Assembly: GCF_015265475.1 (NCBI RefSeq)
Contig: NZ_CP054493.1
Location: forward strand, 1,922,001 to 1,986,000
Source of the DNA: Candidatus Sulfurimonas marisnigri
Lineage (GTDB): Bacteria > Campylobacterota > Campylobacteria > Campylobacterales > Sulfurimonadaceae
Reading direction: 5' to 3'
DNA length: 64,000 nucleotides
In this document: positions 27,946 through 37,695 of the stretch, in pieces
How the letters are laid out: every line of letters begins with the position of its first letter
How positions within the stretch are numbered: position 1 is the stretch's first letter
Notes under the pieces: model-generated
Databases searched by the model: none
What the model saw: the letters and a program-made list of their open reading frames with translations, nothing else
What the model was told of the DNA's origin: nothing
Translations under genes and position numbers: made by a program

Positions 27946-29086
27946 TATACTCTCTTAAAAAAGCTTCTACTACGCAAAAAGATCCAAAAACCAGATAGTT
28001 GTAATTTGGTTTAATCTCCTTAAATACAGTGTATTCTATCTTTAAAGAGATTAAAGTGCTTTTAATCACCTCTATTGATTCTACTCTTTCATCATCTATT
28101 TCTATAATCTCTACATGTAAAGAGATTGGTTTTAATATCTGAAGTATATCTTTATAGTTCTTATCCTTGAAACTATTATAAATAATTATATACTTATCTG
28201 GGCTCAATGAATCAACAATACTCTTTGCAGCTAATGTATTATGACCTACATCAACTATTATATTCTTGTTTACTTTAGACAACCTGCCAAATAGTTTTGC
28301 ATTTTTAAAATTAGTAACCTCGTAATCTATTTTAAAAAAGTTCAATGCACTTATACTCAAAGACAAGTTTTCAGTTAAATATGCGGCAAGAGATAGTTCC
28401 TTAGAAATCAGAGCTATTTTTTTTCTATCTTCTTCATATAAAAGTTCATCAACCTTATAAATATTTATAGATTTCTCCGCTCTCATCTTATAGGCAACCT
28501 CATAAACATCGCTCTCACTTTGAAAAGCCAGAATAGCACTGTTTTGTATGGCATTTAATTTTGTTGTAGCAATTCTTTCTACAGTTGAGCCTAAAAAAGA
28601 TTCATGATCTAAGGCAATAGGCGTCACAAGAGTTAAACATTTTGGAAAAACTGCAGTAGCATCAAATTCTCCGCCAAGGCCAGCTTCCATAATAATATAC
28701 TCACACCCAGCAAAAGCTATCATTGCTAATATAGTTGTGTATTCGAAGTAACTAAGAGAGTCTAAATCAGCCTTAGGTAAAAGTTCTTGTAAACTTAAAT
28801 GTGAGTTTTCTAAAAGCTCATCACTACTCTCTTTGCCATTTACCCAAACTCTTTCATTAAATTTTAAAATATGAGGTGAAGTATAGTGTCCACAGCTGAA
28901 GCCGATAGAGTGCAGTGCCTGAGCTAAAAAGCGACCTGTTGTACCCTTGCCATTTGTCCCTATGATATGGACTATTTTAGGAATATCTAAAGATGATTTT
29001 ATCTTTTCATATATACGAGGCATACGAGTGTAGTCAATACTTTTATAATAAAGCGGTTTTTCTCTTAGGTACTCTTGCAGTTTCAC
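27938..29086 (-). CDS. folC: Folylpolyglutamate/dihydrofolate synthase
   Basis: FolC adds glutamate to dihydropteroate and folates. The 382-residue product has the Mur-ligase fold with the ATP loop HIIGTNGKGTT near residue 43, the folate-binding segment CGHYTSPH, the motif GLGGEFDATAVF and a C-terminal domain. The start is GTG, sharing a base with the stop of the GGDEF gene (TAGTG). The end overlaps the M23 gene by eight bases, giving a tight operon. Confidence 0.94.
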   Translation of the reverse strand: MKLQEYLREKPLYYKSIDYTRMPRIYEKIKSSLDIPKIVHIIGTNGKGTTGRFLAQALHSIGFSCGHYTSPHILKFNERVWVNGKESSDELLENSHLSLQELLPKADLDSLSYFEYTTILAMIAFAGCEYIIMEAGLGGEFDATAVFPKCLTLVTPIALDHESFLGSTVERIATTKLNAIQNSAILAFQSESDVYEVAYKMRAEKSINIYKVDELLYEEDRKKIALISKELSLAAYLTENLSLSISALNFFKIDYEVTNFKNAKLFGRLSKVNKNIIVDVGHNTLAAKSIVDSLSPDKYIIIYNSFKDKNYKDILQILKPISLHVEIIEIDDERVESIEVIKSTLISLKIEYTVFKEIKPNYNYLVFGSFCVVEAFLREYNG

Positions 29087-30624
29087 TAGTGCTCTACTCT
29101 GTTTCTGCCATCTTTTTTGGCTTTATAAAGGTTTTCATCAGCAGCTTTAAGTAAAGTATCAATAGAAGGGTGTTTACTTCTCTCACTAACACCACAACTT
29201 ACTGTAACTTCAATTCTCTCCCCTTTGTACATAAATCTGGCTTTTTGAACTTTTGCTCTAACTTTTTCTGCGAAAATAACTCCGCCCTCAACATTCGTTT
29301 CTTCCAGAAGTGCCATAAACTCTTCCCCACCAAATCTTCCAATAATATCAACATTTCTTGCTTCTGCCTTTAGTATTTTTGCAAAAGCAGACAATATAGC
29401 ATCACCAGCATCATGACCGTAATTATCATTTACTGCTTTAAAATAATCAAGGTCAAACATAACAATACTAAAGTTATGGTTATATCTCTCAAACTCTGAC
29501 TCTTGGATAGTTATTAACTCATCTAGGGCCCGTCTATTGTATAGCTTTGTCAAGAAGTCTTCTTTAGACTCCTCTCTTGTTTTTTTCAGCTCTTCTTCCA
29601 ATATTTCTATCTTTTTAGAAAGTGCTTTTACTTCGCCATTATGATTTTTCAAGTCCTTGCTTAAAGCTTGGGTATTCTCTTCGAGTGCTACTGCTATTGT
29701 AAAAAGTTTTTTGTGAGCAATTTTAAAATTAGTAATAGGATCTTCATTATACGCTTCTAGTTCAACTTTTATTTTTTGAATCTCAACAGTTGAGTTGTCT
29801 GAACGCTCAATCATATCTATTAATCTTAATGATAGTTTATCAAGTACCCCATCAAGTGATTTAATCATATCTTTTACACTCTGTTTATCAAGTGCTATTC
29901 TTAAAGATATAGCAGATTTAATCTCAGCTTCGACACTGACACTCTCTAAAAGTGATGGATTTTTTTTGATTTTTTGACTTATGTCAGCTATCTTCTCATT
30001 TACACTAGAGGCAATTGATGGAACTAATGATGAAACCAATAGAGAAGCTATTGAAGACAGCTCCATTGGAGCTACTAAATTGTCAGATGAGCTGATTTTC
30101 AAGCTCTCTATACTCTTTTTAAGATCAGTTATATCAACATGACCCAAAGATTTTAATTTTTCTAAAAAAGTGTCATCATAAGTAGTAATAAAATTAACCC
30201 AAAGTTGTCTAAACTGATCTACTTGAGCAGCCGATGCCTCATTATTTAACAAATCAATGCTTTTTTTAGCTAACTCACTTGCCTCTTTATTGTGTAGCAC
30301 TTCAACGACCTGCAGTACTCTTTTTGTAAAAATTGTCTGTGACTCTAGTAAGCTTGAGCAGTGTGAGCTATTTGTTCTATTTAGTTTTGATATTAAAAAG
30401 CGTGCAAGTTCGGACATTGTTTTTATTCTATATTGGGTTAGCTCTTTTTGAAACTCTTTATTCAAAGTGACTTTAAACTTTTCTACATGCGAGCAATCTT
30501 CAACATTCATTCCAGCTTTTGCCGACTCTTTGCAAAATGCTTCAGTATAAAAATCCGGCGTTAATAGTTTTCCTTCTAACTCTAGTCGTTTTACAGCTTT
30601 TTTAATGATACCTTGAATAGTCAT
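29086..30624 (-). CDS. Diguanylate cyclase (GGDEF)
   Basis: The 512-residue protein has a long helical N-terminal part (about residues 1-340, several coiled coils, no membrane helix) and a C-terminal GGDEF domain. The active-site motif is GGEEF, intact, and the product-inhibition site R-N-V-D lies five residues before it, so it is probably an active, feedback-controlled c-di-GMP synthase. AGGAGC precedes the ATG. It sits between the lptE-like gene and folC, two genes that are neighbours in Helicobacter, so it looks like an insertion into a conserved operon. The input signal is unknown. Confidence 0.93.
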   Translation of the reverse strand: MTIQGIIKKAVKRLELEGKLLTPDFYTEAFCKESAKAGMNVEDCSHVEKFKVTLNKEFQKELTQYRIKTMSELARFLISKLNRTNSSHCSSLLESQTIFTKRVLQVVEVLHNKEASELAKKSIDLLNNEASAAQVDQFRQLWVNFITTYDDTFLEKLKSLGHVDITDLKKSIESLKISSSDNLVAPMELSSIASLLVSSLVPSIASSVNEKIADISQKIKKNPSLLESVSVEAEIKSAISLRIALDKQSVKDMIKSLDGVLDKLSLRLIDMIERSDNSTVEIQKIKVELEAYNEDPITNFKIAHKKLFTIAVALEENTQALSKDLKNHNGEVKALSKKIEILEEELKKTREESKEDFLTKLYNRRALDELITIQESEFERYNHNFSIVMFDLDYFKAVNDNYGHDAGDAILSAFAKILKAEARNVDIIGRFGGEEFMALLEETNVEGGVIFAEKVRAKVQKARFMYKGERIEVTVSCGVSERSKHPSIDTLLKAADENLYKAKKDGRNRVEH

Positions 30625-30647
30625 ACTTGCTCCTAATTTATAAGCTT

Positions 30648-31169
30648 TTACTTTTTAGATCTAGCGCCTTCGGCAGAGACTTGTGCAATAAATGATCTAA
30701 TAGCCCTTTGTGTGCTAAAGCCAATAGCTTCAAACCTTTGCTGATCAGTAACAATGGCATTTGGTGCTACTGCAAAATCATAGTTTCCCTTAGCGGAATA
30801 GTTTTTTGATACACCGTTATTAAACTTCTTTATAGAGAGGGAAACGCTCATTCTATAGCTTACTATATAACCGTTTACATCATAGACAATTGGCACATAG
30901 CTTGGTGCGCTCATATTTAAAACTAGGTGGGTATCAGAGAGTGCTCTACTAACTAGTGATGCTTGAAACACCTCTATTATGGCTCTATCTACAGCATCTT
31001 TAATTATAACTGTATTTTCTGGGTCTTGTGCTGATATAACTACACTTGTACTTATTTTGTCACCTAAAGAGTTACGGGCAAACTTTGCACTTGGACTATA
31101 ACCACATGCACTGATTGTCAAAAGAACAACGAAAATAAGCATAGTTGTTTTAGCCTGTACATAAGTCAT
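30648..31169 (-). CDS. lptE: LptE-like lipoprotein
   Basis: The 173-residue protein has a lipoprotein signal peptide with the lipobox ISAC-GYSP, giving a lipidated cysteine near residue 22. The mature part has features of LptE, the outer-membrane plug that helps LptD insert lipopolysaccharide: AKFARNSLGDKISTSV near the N terminus and a mixed alpha/beta fold. It lies directly after leuS, as the equivalent gene does in Helicobacter and Campylobacter. LptE sequences are poorly conserved, so the name rests on context plus the lipobox. Confidence 0.75.
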   Translation of the reverse strand: MTYVQAKTTMLIFVVLLTISACGYSPSAKFARNSLGDKISTSVVISAQDPENTVIIKDAVDRAIIEVFQASLVSRALSDTHLVLNMSAPSYVPIVYDVNGYIVSYRMSVSLSIKKFNNGVSKNYSAKGNYDFAVAPNAIVTDQQRFEAIGFSTQRAIRSFIAQVSAEGARSKK

Positions 31170-31173
31170 ACAT

Positions 31174-33624
31174 CTACCCTTTTACTACAAAATTAACTAG
31201 CTTATTTGGAACTAAAATCTCTTTAATTATATATGTACCTTCAAGCCATTTAGAGGCGCTCTCCTTAGCTATTGAAATAATCTTCTCTTTAGAATCATCA
31301 ATTGACACTTCTATTTCTGTTCTTCTTTTTCCATTTATTGAAACACCTAGTGTAATAGAGTCCTCAACAAAAACCTCTTCTAAAACTTTTTGAGCACAAA
31401 GGTTTTTAAGTGAAAAGTATTCACTGCTTATCTGCCAGCAAACATGTGGGATTACAGGCTCCATTATGGAAGTCAGTATCCAGTAACCCTCGCTCCAAAT
31501 ATCACTATTTGATTGAGTGTTTAGAGCATTAATTGCTTCCATAACACCGGCAATCATAGTGTTAAAAGTATATCTCTCGTTATAAACATCATTTGCACGA
31601 ACTAATGCTTCATAAACCTTTTTTCTTGCAAATTTCTCATCTTTAGAGAGTGATGAATGGTTAATCGCTGGGATAGTATTTGTTTTTACTACATTTGAAC
31701 TTCTGTCAAAAAACCTTTTTATAAACTTATAAGCACCCTCTACAGCGCTGTCGTTCCATTCTAACTCTTGTGTCGGAGGAGCTGCAAAAAGTATGAAAAG
31801 TCTTGCAGTATCTGCACCGTACTTCTCTATCAGTGCATCAGGGTCAACAGTATTACCTTTTGACTTAGACATTTTAGCACCATCTTTAAGAACCATTCCC
31901 TGTGTCAGAAGTTTGTCAAATGGCTCGTCAAAATCCAAGTAACCTAAATCACGAAAAACTTTTGTGAAAAATCTTGCATAAAGAAGGTGTAAAATTGCAT
32001 GTTCAATTCCGCCAATATAATGGTCAACACCCATCCAATACTTAATCTGCTCTTTTGAAAAAGCCTCTTTTTCCCAATTTTGAGGTGATGCACAAAAACG
32101 TAAAAAATACCAAGAAGACTCTACAAATGTATCCATAGTATCAGTTTCTCTAAAAGCATATTTGCCACATGTAGGGCACTTGCAGTGTTTCCATGTAGGG
32201 TGATTATCAAGAGGATTTCCCTCACCTGTAATCTCAACATCTTCAGGAAGAGCAATTGGAAGATTCTCTTTTTTCTCCATAACTATGCCACAATCGTCAC
32301 AGTGAACAAAAGGTATAGGAGCACCCCAATATCTCTGACGCGAGACACCCCAGTCTTTTAGTTTGTAGTTAGTTGTCTTTTTACCAATTCTCTTTTCTTC
32401 AAAATACTTTATAATGTTGTATTGAGATTTTTTAGAGTTCATACCATCAAATTCACCGGAGTTAAATAATTCTCCGACTTCAGTAAAAGCTTTATCAGGT
32501 TCTGCTTCACCTTCAAATGGTTTAATCACTGCATTAATCTCTAAATCGTATTTTTTAGCAAAGTCATAATCTCTATCATCATGAGCAGGAACAGCCATAA
32601 CAGCACCACTTCCATAATCCATAAGAACAAAGTTAGCAATCCAAACAGGAATGCTTTTCCCAGTTAGTGGATGAACTACATGGAGATTTAAAGGCACACC
32701 AGTTTTTTCTTTTTGTCTATCAATTGATGAAGTGTTTTTCATAGTCTTGATTTTAGATATTGTTTCATCGTCAAGTAGTGTGTTTTGTATCATATAAGTT
32801 ACAATTTCATGCTCAGGAGCAAGAGCTGTGTAAGAGACTCCGTAGATGGTATCTGGGCGAGTTGTAAATACATCAAAACTTTTAAATTTATTGTTTAATC
32901 TAGCAGATGAGGCATCATCAAAAAACAAGTCAAACGCTAAGCCGTTTGATTTTCCTATCCAGTTCTCTTGCATAGTGAGAACCTGTTTGGGCCAACCACC
33001 TTCAAGCTTTTTTAAATCTTCCAAAAGTTCATCACCATACTGAGTGATTTTAAAATAGTACTGATTCATATCTTTTTTTACAATTGGAGTATCACATCTC
33101 CAGCAACAGCCATCTACCACCTGCTCATTTGCCAAAACTGTCTGATCATGCGGACACCAGTTTAAAAGGCCTTTTTTACGGTAAAGAAGACCCTTCTCAA
33201 ACATGTCAATTATAAACCCCTGCTCAAACTTAGTATAAAGCTCATCACTGGTTGCAAGTTCACGCTCTTTAGAAAAAGAAAAACCTAAAGTTTTAAACTC
33301 ACCCTTCATATAGTCTATATTGTCATAAGTCCAACCCTTAGGGTGTGAACCATTTTTAATAGCCGCATTCTCAGCTGGCATACCAAAACTGTCAAAGCCT
33401 ATTGGATGAAGGACATTAAAACCTTGTTGTCGGTAGTATCTTGCAAAAGTATCACTTAAAGTATAGTTTCTCACATGTCCCATATGTAGTCTGCCGCTTG
33501 GAAAGGGGAACATACTTAAAATATATTTTTTCTCTTTTGTAAAATCTTCATCTGGCTCAAAACTTTTGTTTTTCGCCCAATACTCTTGCCACTCTTTTTC
33601 TATGGTCTTTGAACTATATTCCAA
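31174..33624 (-). CDS. leuS: Leucyl-tRNA synthetase
   Basis: LeuS charges tRNA-Leu. The 816-residue enzyme has the class I signatures [13 protein letters not shown] (HIGH) near residue 41 and KMSKSKGN near residue 585. The CP1 editing domain ([10 protein letters not shown]) and cysteine-containing zinc regions (NWCPHDQ, CCWRC) are also present. The start is TTG at 33624 with GGAAG nine bases upstream. The lptE-like gene follows after four bases. Confidence 0.97.
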   Translation of the reverse strand: MEYSSKTIEKEWQEYWAKNKSFEPDEDFTKEKKYILSMFPFPSGRLHMGHVRNYTLSDTFARYYRQQGFNVLHPIGFDSFGMPAENAAIKNGSHPKGWTYDNIDYMKGEFKTLGFSFSKERELATSDELYTKFEQGFIIDMFEKGLLYRKKGLLNWCPHDQTVLANEQVVDGCCWRCDTPIVKKDMNQYYFKITQYGDELLEDLKKLEGGWPKQVLTMQENWIGKSNGLAFDLFFDDASSARLNNKFKSFDVFTTRPDTIYGVSYTALAPEHEIVTYMIQNTLLDDETISKIKTMKNTSSIDRQKEKTGVPLNLHVVHPLTGKSIPVWIANFVLMDYGSGAVMAVPAHDDRDYDFAKKYDLEINAVIKPFEGEAEPDKAFTEVGELFNSGEFDGMNSKKSQYNIIKYFEEKRIGKKTTNYKLKDWGVSRQRYWGAPIPFVHCDDCGIVMEKKENLPIALPEDVEITGEGNPLDNHPTWKHCKCPTCGKYAFRETDTMDTFVESSWYFLRFCASPQNWEKEAFSKEQIKYWMGVDHYIGGIEHAILHLLYARFFTKVFRDLGYLDFDEPFDKLLTQGMVLKDGAKMSKSKGNTVDPDALIEKYGADTARLFILFAAPPTQELEWNDSAVEGAYKFIKRFFDRSSNVVKTNTIPAINHSSLSKDEKFARKKVYEALVRANDVYNERYTFNTMIAGVMEAINALNTQSNSDIWSEGYWILTSIMEPVIPHVCWQISSEYFSLKNLCAQKVLEEVFVEDSITLGVSINGKRRTEIEVSIDDSKEKIISIAKESASKWLEGTYIIKEILVPNKLVNFVVKG

Positions 33625-33655
33625 ATTTTATGCTTCCTAATCTATATTATTTTTT

Positions 33656-33726
33656 GACTCCAAAGGAGTCTTGCTTCAGTCGTCTCAGCGGCGTAAGCGA
33701 AGTAAAAGGGACTTTGTTCCTTTTAC
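33656..33726. repeat. Intergenic double-hairpin element A
   Basis: There are two hairpins between leuS and the upstream small membrane protein gene. GACTCC-AAA-GGAGTC (33656-33670) is a perfect six-pair stem. 33702-33712 pairs with 33716-33726 as an 11-pair stem with one G-T pair and a three-base loop. The layout resembles elements B and C. Neither hairpin has a T-tract on the minus strand, so a simple terminator is unlikely. Confidence 0.6.
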
Positions 33727-33742
33727 GAACTAATAGTAAATT

Positions 33743-34081
33743 CTAATAATCATCACGATTTTTTGAACTCTCTATATAAACAAGACCCATAGAGAAAAGA
33801 TTTGCAATCAATGCACCGATTGTAAGAGCAATAGCCCACTCTAAATTACCGACAACTTGCAGATAAATAAATGCAGGAATAAGGTGTAAGTCTGCCACCA
33901 ATGATGATGCTAAAAGTTCTGCAGAGAGAAGGTTTCTGACACCAATTTTTAAAAACGTAGAGACCAGATTTAAACTGCCAGCAGCAAACAATGCTGTAGC
34001 ACTATGCTCATATAAAAACCCCGCTATTGATGTTAAACTCATCAACGAGAAAAATACGTATATTACTTTACCCCAATCCAT
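33743..34081 (-). CDS. Small membrane protein, DUF6394-like
   Basis: The 112-residue protein has about four hydrophobic segments covering most of its length, with acidic/basic ends (DW at the N terminus, ESSKNRDDY at the C terminus). It resembles a short membrane protein family (DUF6394) that I associate with Campylobacterota between leuS and the sec genes; function unknown. A likely sigma-70 promoter lies about 200 bases upstream, so the mRNA leader would run through element B. leuS follows after element A. Confidence 0.7.
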   Translation of the reverse strand: MDWGKVIYVFFSLMSLTSIAGFLYEHSATALFAAGSLNLVSTFLKIGVRNLLSAELLASSLVADLHLIPAFIYLQVVGNLEWAIALTIGALIANLFSMGLVYIESSKNRDDY

Positions 34082-34143
34082 AAACTACCCTTAATTTTAT
34101 AAAATAAAATGAAGGAAATCCTCCATTTATTGGTTACAGTATA

Positions 34144-34254
34144 GGAAGTAATTCCGCTACCAACGCTTCTGCACTAAAGTGCGACTTAGAAAAAAACTAA
34201 ATTTTTTTCTGAACGCTAGGTTTCCTTCGGCAGGAAGCCCGCGACACTAGTGTC
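34144..34254. repeat. Intergenic multi-hairpin element B
   Basis: Five inverted repeats follow one another: GGAA/TTCC (34144-34155), GCACT/AGTGC (34171-34182), a nine-pair A/T stem (34188-34210), GGTTTCC/GGAAGCC with loop TTCGGCA (34219-34239), and the palindrome GACACTAGTGTC (34243-34254). The last two units match element C read on the other strand, with the same loop pattern (TTCGGCA against TTCAGCA). This marks a related, mobile-looking family. Confidence 0.65.
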
Positions 34255-34279
34255 TTTTGTATTAATATTTATTGAATGG

Positions 34280-34320
34280 ATTATACAAAAAGTATCTTAA
34301 GGAGTGACTGAATACAAATT
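34280..34320 (-). promoter_or_regulatory. Promoter for the small membrane protein/leuS group
   Basis: On the minus strand a TATAAT -10 box lies at 34285-34280. It is preceded by a segment nearly identical to the one upstream of the yajC promoter, ending in GTATTCAGTCA. There is no clear -35 box, which is usual for this phylum. Confidence 0.6.
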
Positions 34321-34421
34321 TCTACTAATATCATTATTTCAAACATTTGCCTATATTATGGGATTTTGAGAGGAAGAATATATGAGTTTGTTTTTTTGTT
34401 GTTTATAACGTAATAAAGCTA

Positions 34422-34444
34422 GAGAGAGATTAAATATCTCTCTC
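34422..34444 (-). terminator. Terminator hairpin at the purL end
   Basis: A perfect nine-pair stem (34422-34430 with 34436-34444, loop of five bases) spans the purL stop codon. A moderately T-rich stretch follows on the minus strand. Confidence 0.55.
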
Positions 34445-36646
34445 AATAACTCTTTTAAATGTATTGAAGTAGTTGTCTTTTAGCATGTCCATACTCATAG
34501 TAACATTGTTACATGTGAATTTATTTCCGCCTATGGTTCCTATTTTCTCTACCGACATTGACTCATCAAGCATAGCTTCAAAAGCTTCTTGATTTTCAGG
34601 TTTAACTTCAATAATTGCTCTACTCATAGACTCAGCGAAGATATCACGCTCATCTTCTACAGTCATCTCAACATCACATCCAAGACCTGAAGTTGCAGAC
34701 ATTTTAGCTAACGCGATAGCAACACCACCAGAACTTGCATCTTTGGCACATTCTAATAAGTGTTTTTTGTTACCCTCAATTACTAAGTCCCAAAGAGCAA
34801 GCTCTTTTTTGTAATCTATCTCAGGAAGCTCTCCTGCAACAGTGTCACAAATTTCTTTCATGTAAAGTGACCCACCAAATTCAGACATTGACTCACCAAC
34901 CAAGTAGAGTGCATTTCCTTCATTTTGAAAGCATGACATAAGTACATTGTTTTGGTCATCATTAACACCAACAGTCGCTATTGACGGAGTTGGGAAAACT
35001 GATACACCGTTAGTCTCGTTGTAAAGTGAAACATTTCCACCAATAACTGGTGTAGTAAGTTCAGCACAAGCTTCTTTGATACCTAAACAACCTTGACCAA
35101 ACTGCCACATAACTTCTGGGTTTTCAGGGTTACCGTAGTTAAGACAGTCTGTAATTGCCAATGGTCTAGCACCACTCATAGCTACATTTCTACCGCTCTC
35201 AATAACAGCTGCAGCAGCTCCACCTTTAGGGTCAATGTAACAGTAACGAACGTTACAATCAGCAGACATTGCAAGGGCTTTACCATTTTCTTTTACACGG
35301 ATAACAGAAGCGTCAAGCATTCCGCCTTTTTTAATAGTGTTTGTTTGTACCATTGAGTCATACTGAGTATAAATCCATGATTTATCTACAACTTCCATGG
35401 ACTTTGTAAGTGTCTCAAACGCATCTTGGTTAGTTACTTTGCCAAAATCATTGATAGTTACACTAGCAATATCATCTAAATAAGCTGGACGGGTCATTGG
35501 ACGGTTAAGCTCAGGTGCTTCTTCACTAACAGGATCAACAGGAACCTCAGCACACTTCTCACCGTGCCAAAAAAGTTCCATGTTTCCAGTTCCAGTTACT
35601 TCACCGATAACAGCCGCATCTAAATCCCATTTTTCAAAGATATCGATAATTGCCTGTTCTGAACCTTTTTTAGCACAAAGAAGCATACGCTCTTGAGACT
35701 CTGAAAGCATAAAGTCATAAGGAGTCATATTCTCTTCACGAGCCGGAACTTTATCAAGGTGCATAATCATACCGCTTCCAGTACGACCAGCCATTTCAAA
35801 AGATGAAGAGGTAAGACCAGCAGCACCCATATCTTGGATACCAACAACATGGTCAGTTTTGAAAAGTTCCATACAAGCTTCAAGAAGAAGTTTTTCAGTA
35901 AACGGGTCACCAACTTGAACAGTTGGACGAAGAGATTTCGACTCTTCAGTAAATGAGTCAGAACTCATTACAGCTCCACCAAGACCATCACGACCTGTTT
36001 TTGCGCCAACATACATTACGGGATTACCGATTCCCTCAGCACGACCTAGAAAAATCTCATCTGATTTTGCAATACCAAGGTTAAAAGCATTTACAAGGAT
36101 ATTTCCATTGTAACACTCATCAAAACTAACTTCACCACCGATAGTAGGTACACCCATACAGTTACCATATCCACCGATACCTTCAGTTACACCACGAACT
36201 AAATATCTTTGATGTCTTGATACATCATCATCGTTTAAGATGTTTCCAAATCTAAGAGCATTAAGAGATGCTACAGGACGAGCACCCATAGTAAATACAT
36301 CACGCATAATTCCACCAACACCTGTTGCAGCACCCTGATAAGGTTCAATGAAACTTGGATGATTATGTGATTCCATTTTAAATACGGCAGCATAACCATC
36401 ACCAATGTCAATAACACCAGCATTTTCACCTGGGCCTTGTATAACCCATGGTGCTTTTGTTGGGAAACCTTTTAAATGCACTTTTGAAGATTTATAAGAG
36501 CAGTGTTCACTCCACATAGCTGAGAAAACACCTAATTCTACTAGGTTTGGTTCACGATTTAAAATCTGTTTAATATGCATATAATCTTCTTGCGAAAGTT
36601 TATGGTTTGATAGCTGTTCTTCGATGTTTTCTAGTTGTTGGCTCAC
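34430..36646 (-). CDS. purL: Phosphoribosylformylglycinamidine synthase, PurL subunit
   Basis: The 738-residue small-type PurL converts FGAR to FGAM in purine synthesis, using ammonia delivered by PurQ with PurS. Visible motifs are EHCSYKSS, the ATP/metal-binding region [24 protein letters not shown], the central [12 protein letters not shown] and the second-half [11 protein letters not shown]. The start is GTG with AGGA upstream. A TATAAT -10 box lies close upstream. greB and the unknown gene before it are on the same strand. purQ and purS are not in the window. Confidence 0.97.
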   Translation of the reverse strand: MSQQLENIEEQLSNHKLSQEDYMHIKQILNREPNLVELGVFSAMWSEHCSYKSSKVHLKGFPTKAPWVIQGPGENAGVIDIGDGYAAVFKMESHNHPSFIEPYQGAATGVGGIMRDVFTMGARPVASLNALRFGNILNDDDVSRHQRYLVRGVTEGIGGYGNCMGVPTIGGEVSFDECYNGNILVNAFNLGIAKSDEIFLGRAEGIGNPVMYVGAKTGRDGLGGAVMSSDSFTEESKSLRPTVQVGDPFTEKLLLEACMELFKTDHVVGIQDMGAAGLTSSSFEMAGRTGSGMIMHLDKVPAREENMTPYDFMLSESQERMLLCAKKGSEQAIIDIFEKWDLDAAVIGEVTGTGNMELFWHGEKCAEVPVDPVSEEAPELNRPMTRPAYLDDIASVTINDFGKVTNQDAFETLTKSMEVVDKSWIYTQYDSMVQTNTIKKGGMLDASVIRVKENGKALAMSADCNVRYCYIDPKGGAAAAVIESGRNVAMSGARPLAITDCLNYGNPENPEVMWQFGQGCLGIKEACAELTTPVIGGNVSLYNETNGVSVFPTPSIATVGVNDDQNNVLMSCFQNEGNALYLVGESMSEFGGSLYMKEICDTVAGELPEIDYKKELALWDLVIEGNKKHLLECAKDASSGGVAIALAKMSATSGLGCDVEMTVEDERDIFAESMSRAIIEVKPENQEAFEAMLDESMSVEKIGTIGGNKFTCNNVTMSMDMLKDNYFNTFKRVIERDI

Positions 36647-36680
36647 TGGTGAATCCTAAAAATTTAGTTTTTAAAAATGG

Positions 36681-36686
36681 ATTATA
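36681..36686 (-). promoter_or_regulatory. -10 box upstream of purL
   Basis: A minus-strand TATAAT preceded by AGA lies about 35 bases before the purL GTG, consistent with a short leader. No -35 box is evident. Confidence 0.5.
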
Positions 36687-36709
36687 TCTAATATGAGGTA
36701 AAAAGAATT

Positions 36710-37222
36710 TTAATGAAAAGAAAAGTCTACTTTTGTTCTGATATTTTTCTTTAATGAAAAGATATTTTCGTACTTTATTTCCAAAATTTCGTACTCTTTT
36801 TTACCATTTGGAAGTTTTAAGATAAACTCATCCCCTACACTCCTACCCAACAAAGCTTTGGAAATGGGAGAATGGATAGAGATTAATCCATTTTCTGGTT
36901 CAGTCTCTAATACTCCGCAAAGTGTATAAGTCTCCTCTTCATCACTATCAATATTTAAAAGCTTAACACTGCTTCCAAAACTAACTTTGGTATGTGGATA
37001 AAGAGATGGGTCTATAATTTGTGATTTAGCAATTATGGAGTTTAGATAAAAAAGTCTTTTATCTATAAAACGTAGCTTCTCTTTAGCTGCATGATAATCG
37101 GCATTTTCGCTTCTATCGCCTTGAGCGGCAGCAACTAATTTCTCTGAAGCAACCTTTGGTTTTTCAATTTCAAGTAAATACTTAAATTCTTGAGTTAAAA
37201 TATCATAACCCTCTATGCTCAT
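36710..37222 (-). CDS. greB: Transcript cleavage factor GreB
   Basis: This is the second Gre-family protein in the window. The coiled-coil tip reads GDRSENADYHAAKEKLRFIDKR, which matches GreB (GDRSENADY) more than GreA (GDLKENAEY). The tip acidic residues are kept, and a C-terminal FKBP-like domain follows (SPISKALLGRSVGDEF). I prefer the ATG at 37222, which gives 170 residues and aligns with the GreB N terminus. The open frame extends to a TTG 13 codons earlier inside the upstream gene, without a convincing ribosome binding site. Confidence 0.88.
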   Translation of the reverse strand: MSIEGYDILTQEFKYLLEIEKPKVASEKLVAAAQGDRSENADYHAAKEKLRFIDKRLFYLNSIIAKSQIIDPSLYPHTKVSFGSSVKLLNIDSDEEETYTLCGVLETEPENGLISIHSPISKALLGRSVGDEFILKLPNGKKEYEILEIKYENIFSLKKNIRTKVDFSFH

Positions 37223-37244
37223 AGGTTCTTTCAAAAACTGCTCA

Positions 37245-37571
37245 CTAATGGTTAAAGCCAACTATATAATAGGTCTCTTTATTATCCAATTTATTAACCA
37301 TAATTTTAAATTTTTCACTAAAGTGTCTAATTTTCTCATGTGCTTCTTGTGCAATTTCTGGACTTGGAGACTCAATTTTAATCTTAAAGCAGTCATTAGA
37401 GTTTGACATTGCCACATAAGACTCATCTACTTTAAGGTGGTCATGTAAATCCATAATATGTTTTTGTATTTTTTCATACCCCACAGTGTTCTCTTCAATT
37501 CTCTGTAATTGTTTAACTAAAGCATCGTTTGGTGCATAACCTAGTTGTATCAGCATTGCGTCTCTTTGCAT
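37245..37571 (-). CDS. Conserved-looking hypothetical protein
   Basis: The 108-residue soluble protein has helices at residues 13-50 (ALVKQLQRIEENTVGYEKIQKHIMDLHDHL) and a strand-helix-strand C-terminal half with SPSPEIAQEAHEKIRHF. AAAGGA lies five bases before the ATG. It is upstream of greB with a 22-base gap and so is probably co-transcribed. I recognise no family. Confidence 0.65.
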   Translation of the reverse strand: MQRDAMLIQLGYAPNDALVKQLQRIEENTVGYEKIQKHIMDLHDHLKVDESYVAMSNSNDCFKIKIESPSPEIAQEAHEKIRHFSEKFKIMVNKLDNKETYYIVGFNH

Positions 37572-37695
37572 TTCATTCCTTTTTTACTTTTTTAGATAAA
37601 AATAATAACAGCAATTTGTAAATATTCAGTATGTTTTTATCTACATGTACTATAATTATGCAATTAACTTATAATTATAAACAAGCGAGGGCTTA

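Larger units (their letters stand above)
34082..34429. other. Intergenic region of about 350 bases
   Basis: I see no coding sequence here. It holds the hairpin cluster B (34144-34254), a minus-strand promoter (34280-34320) shared in sequence with the yajC promoter, and part of the purL terminator (from 34422). The stretch 34320-34420 is AT-rich without recognised signals. Confidence 0.7.

Noticed and set aside
33656-33726. Element A as the terminator between the small membrane protein gene and leuS
   Set aside because: The stems lack a downstream T-tract on the minus strand and leuS has no separate obvious promoter, so read-through seems needed.
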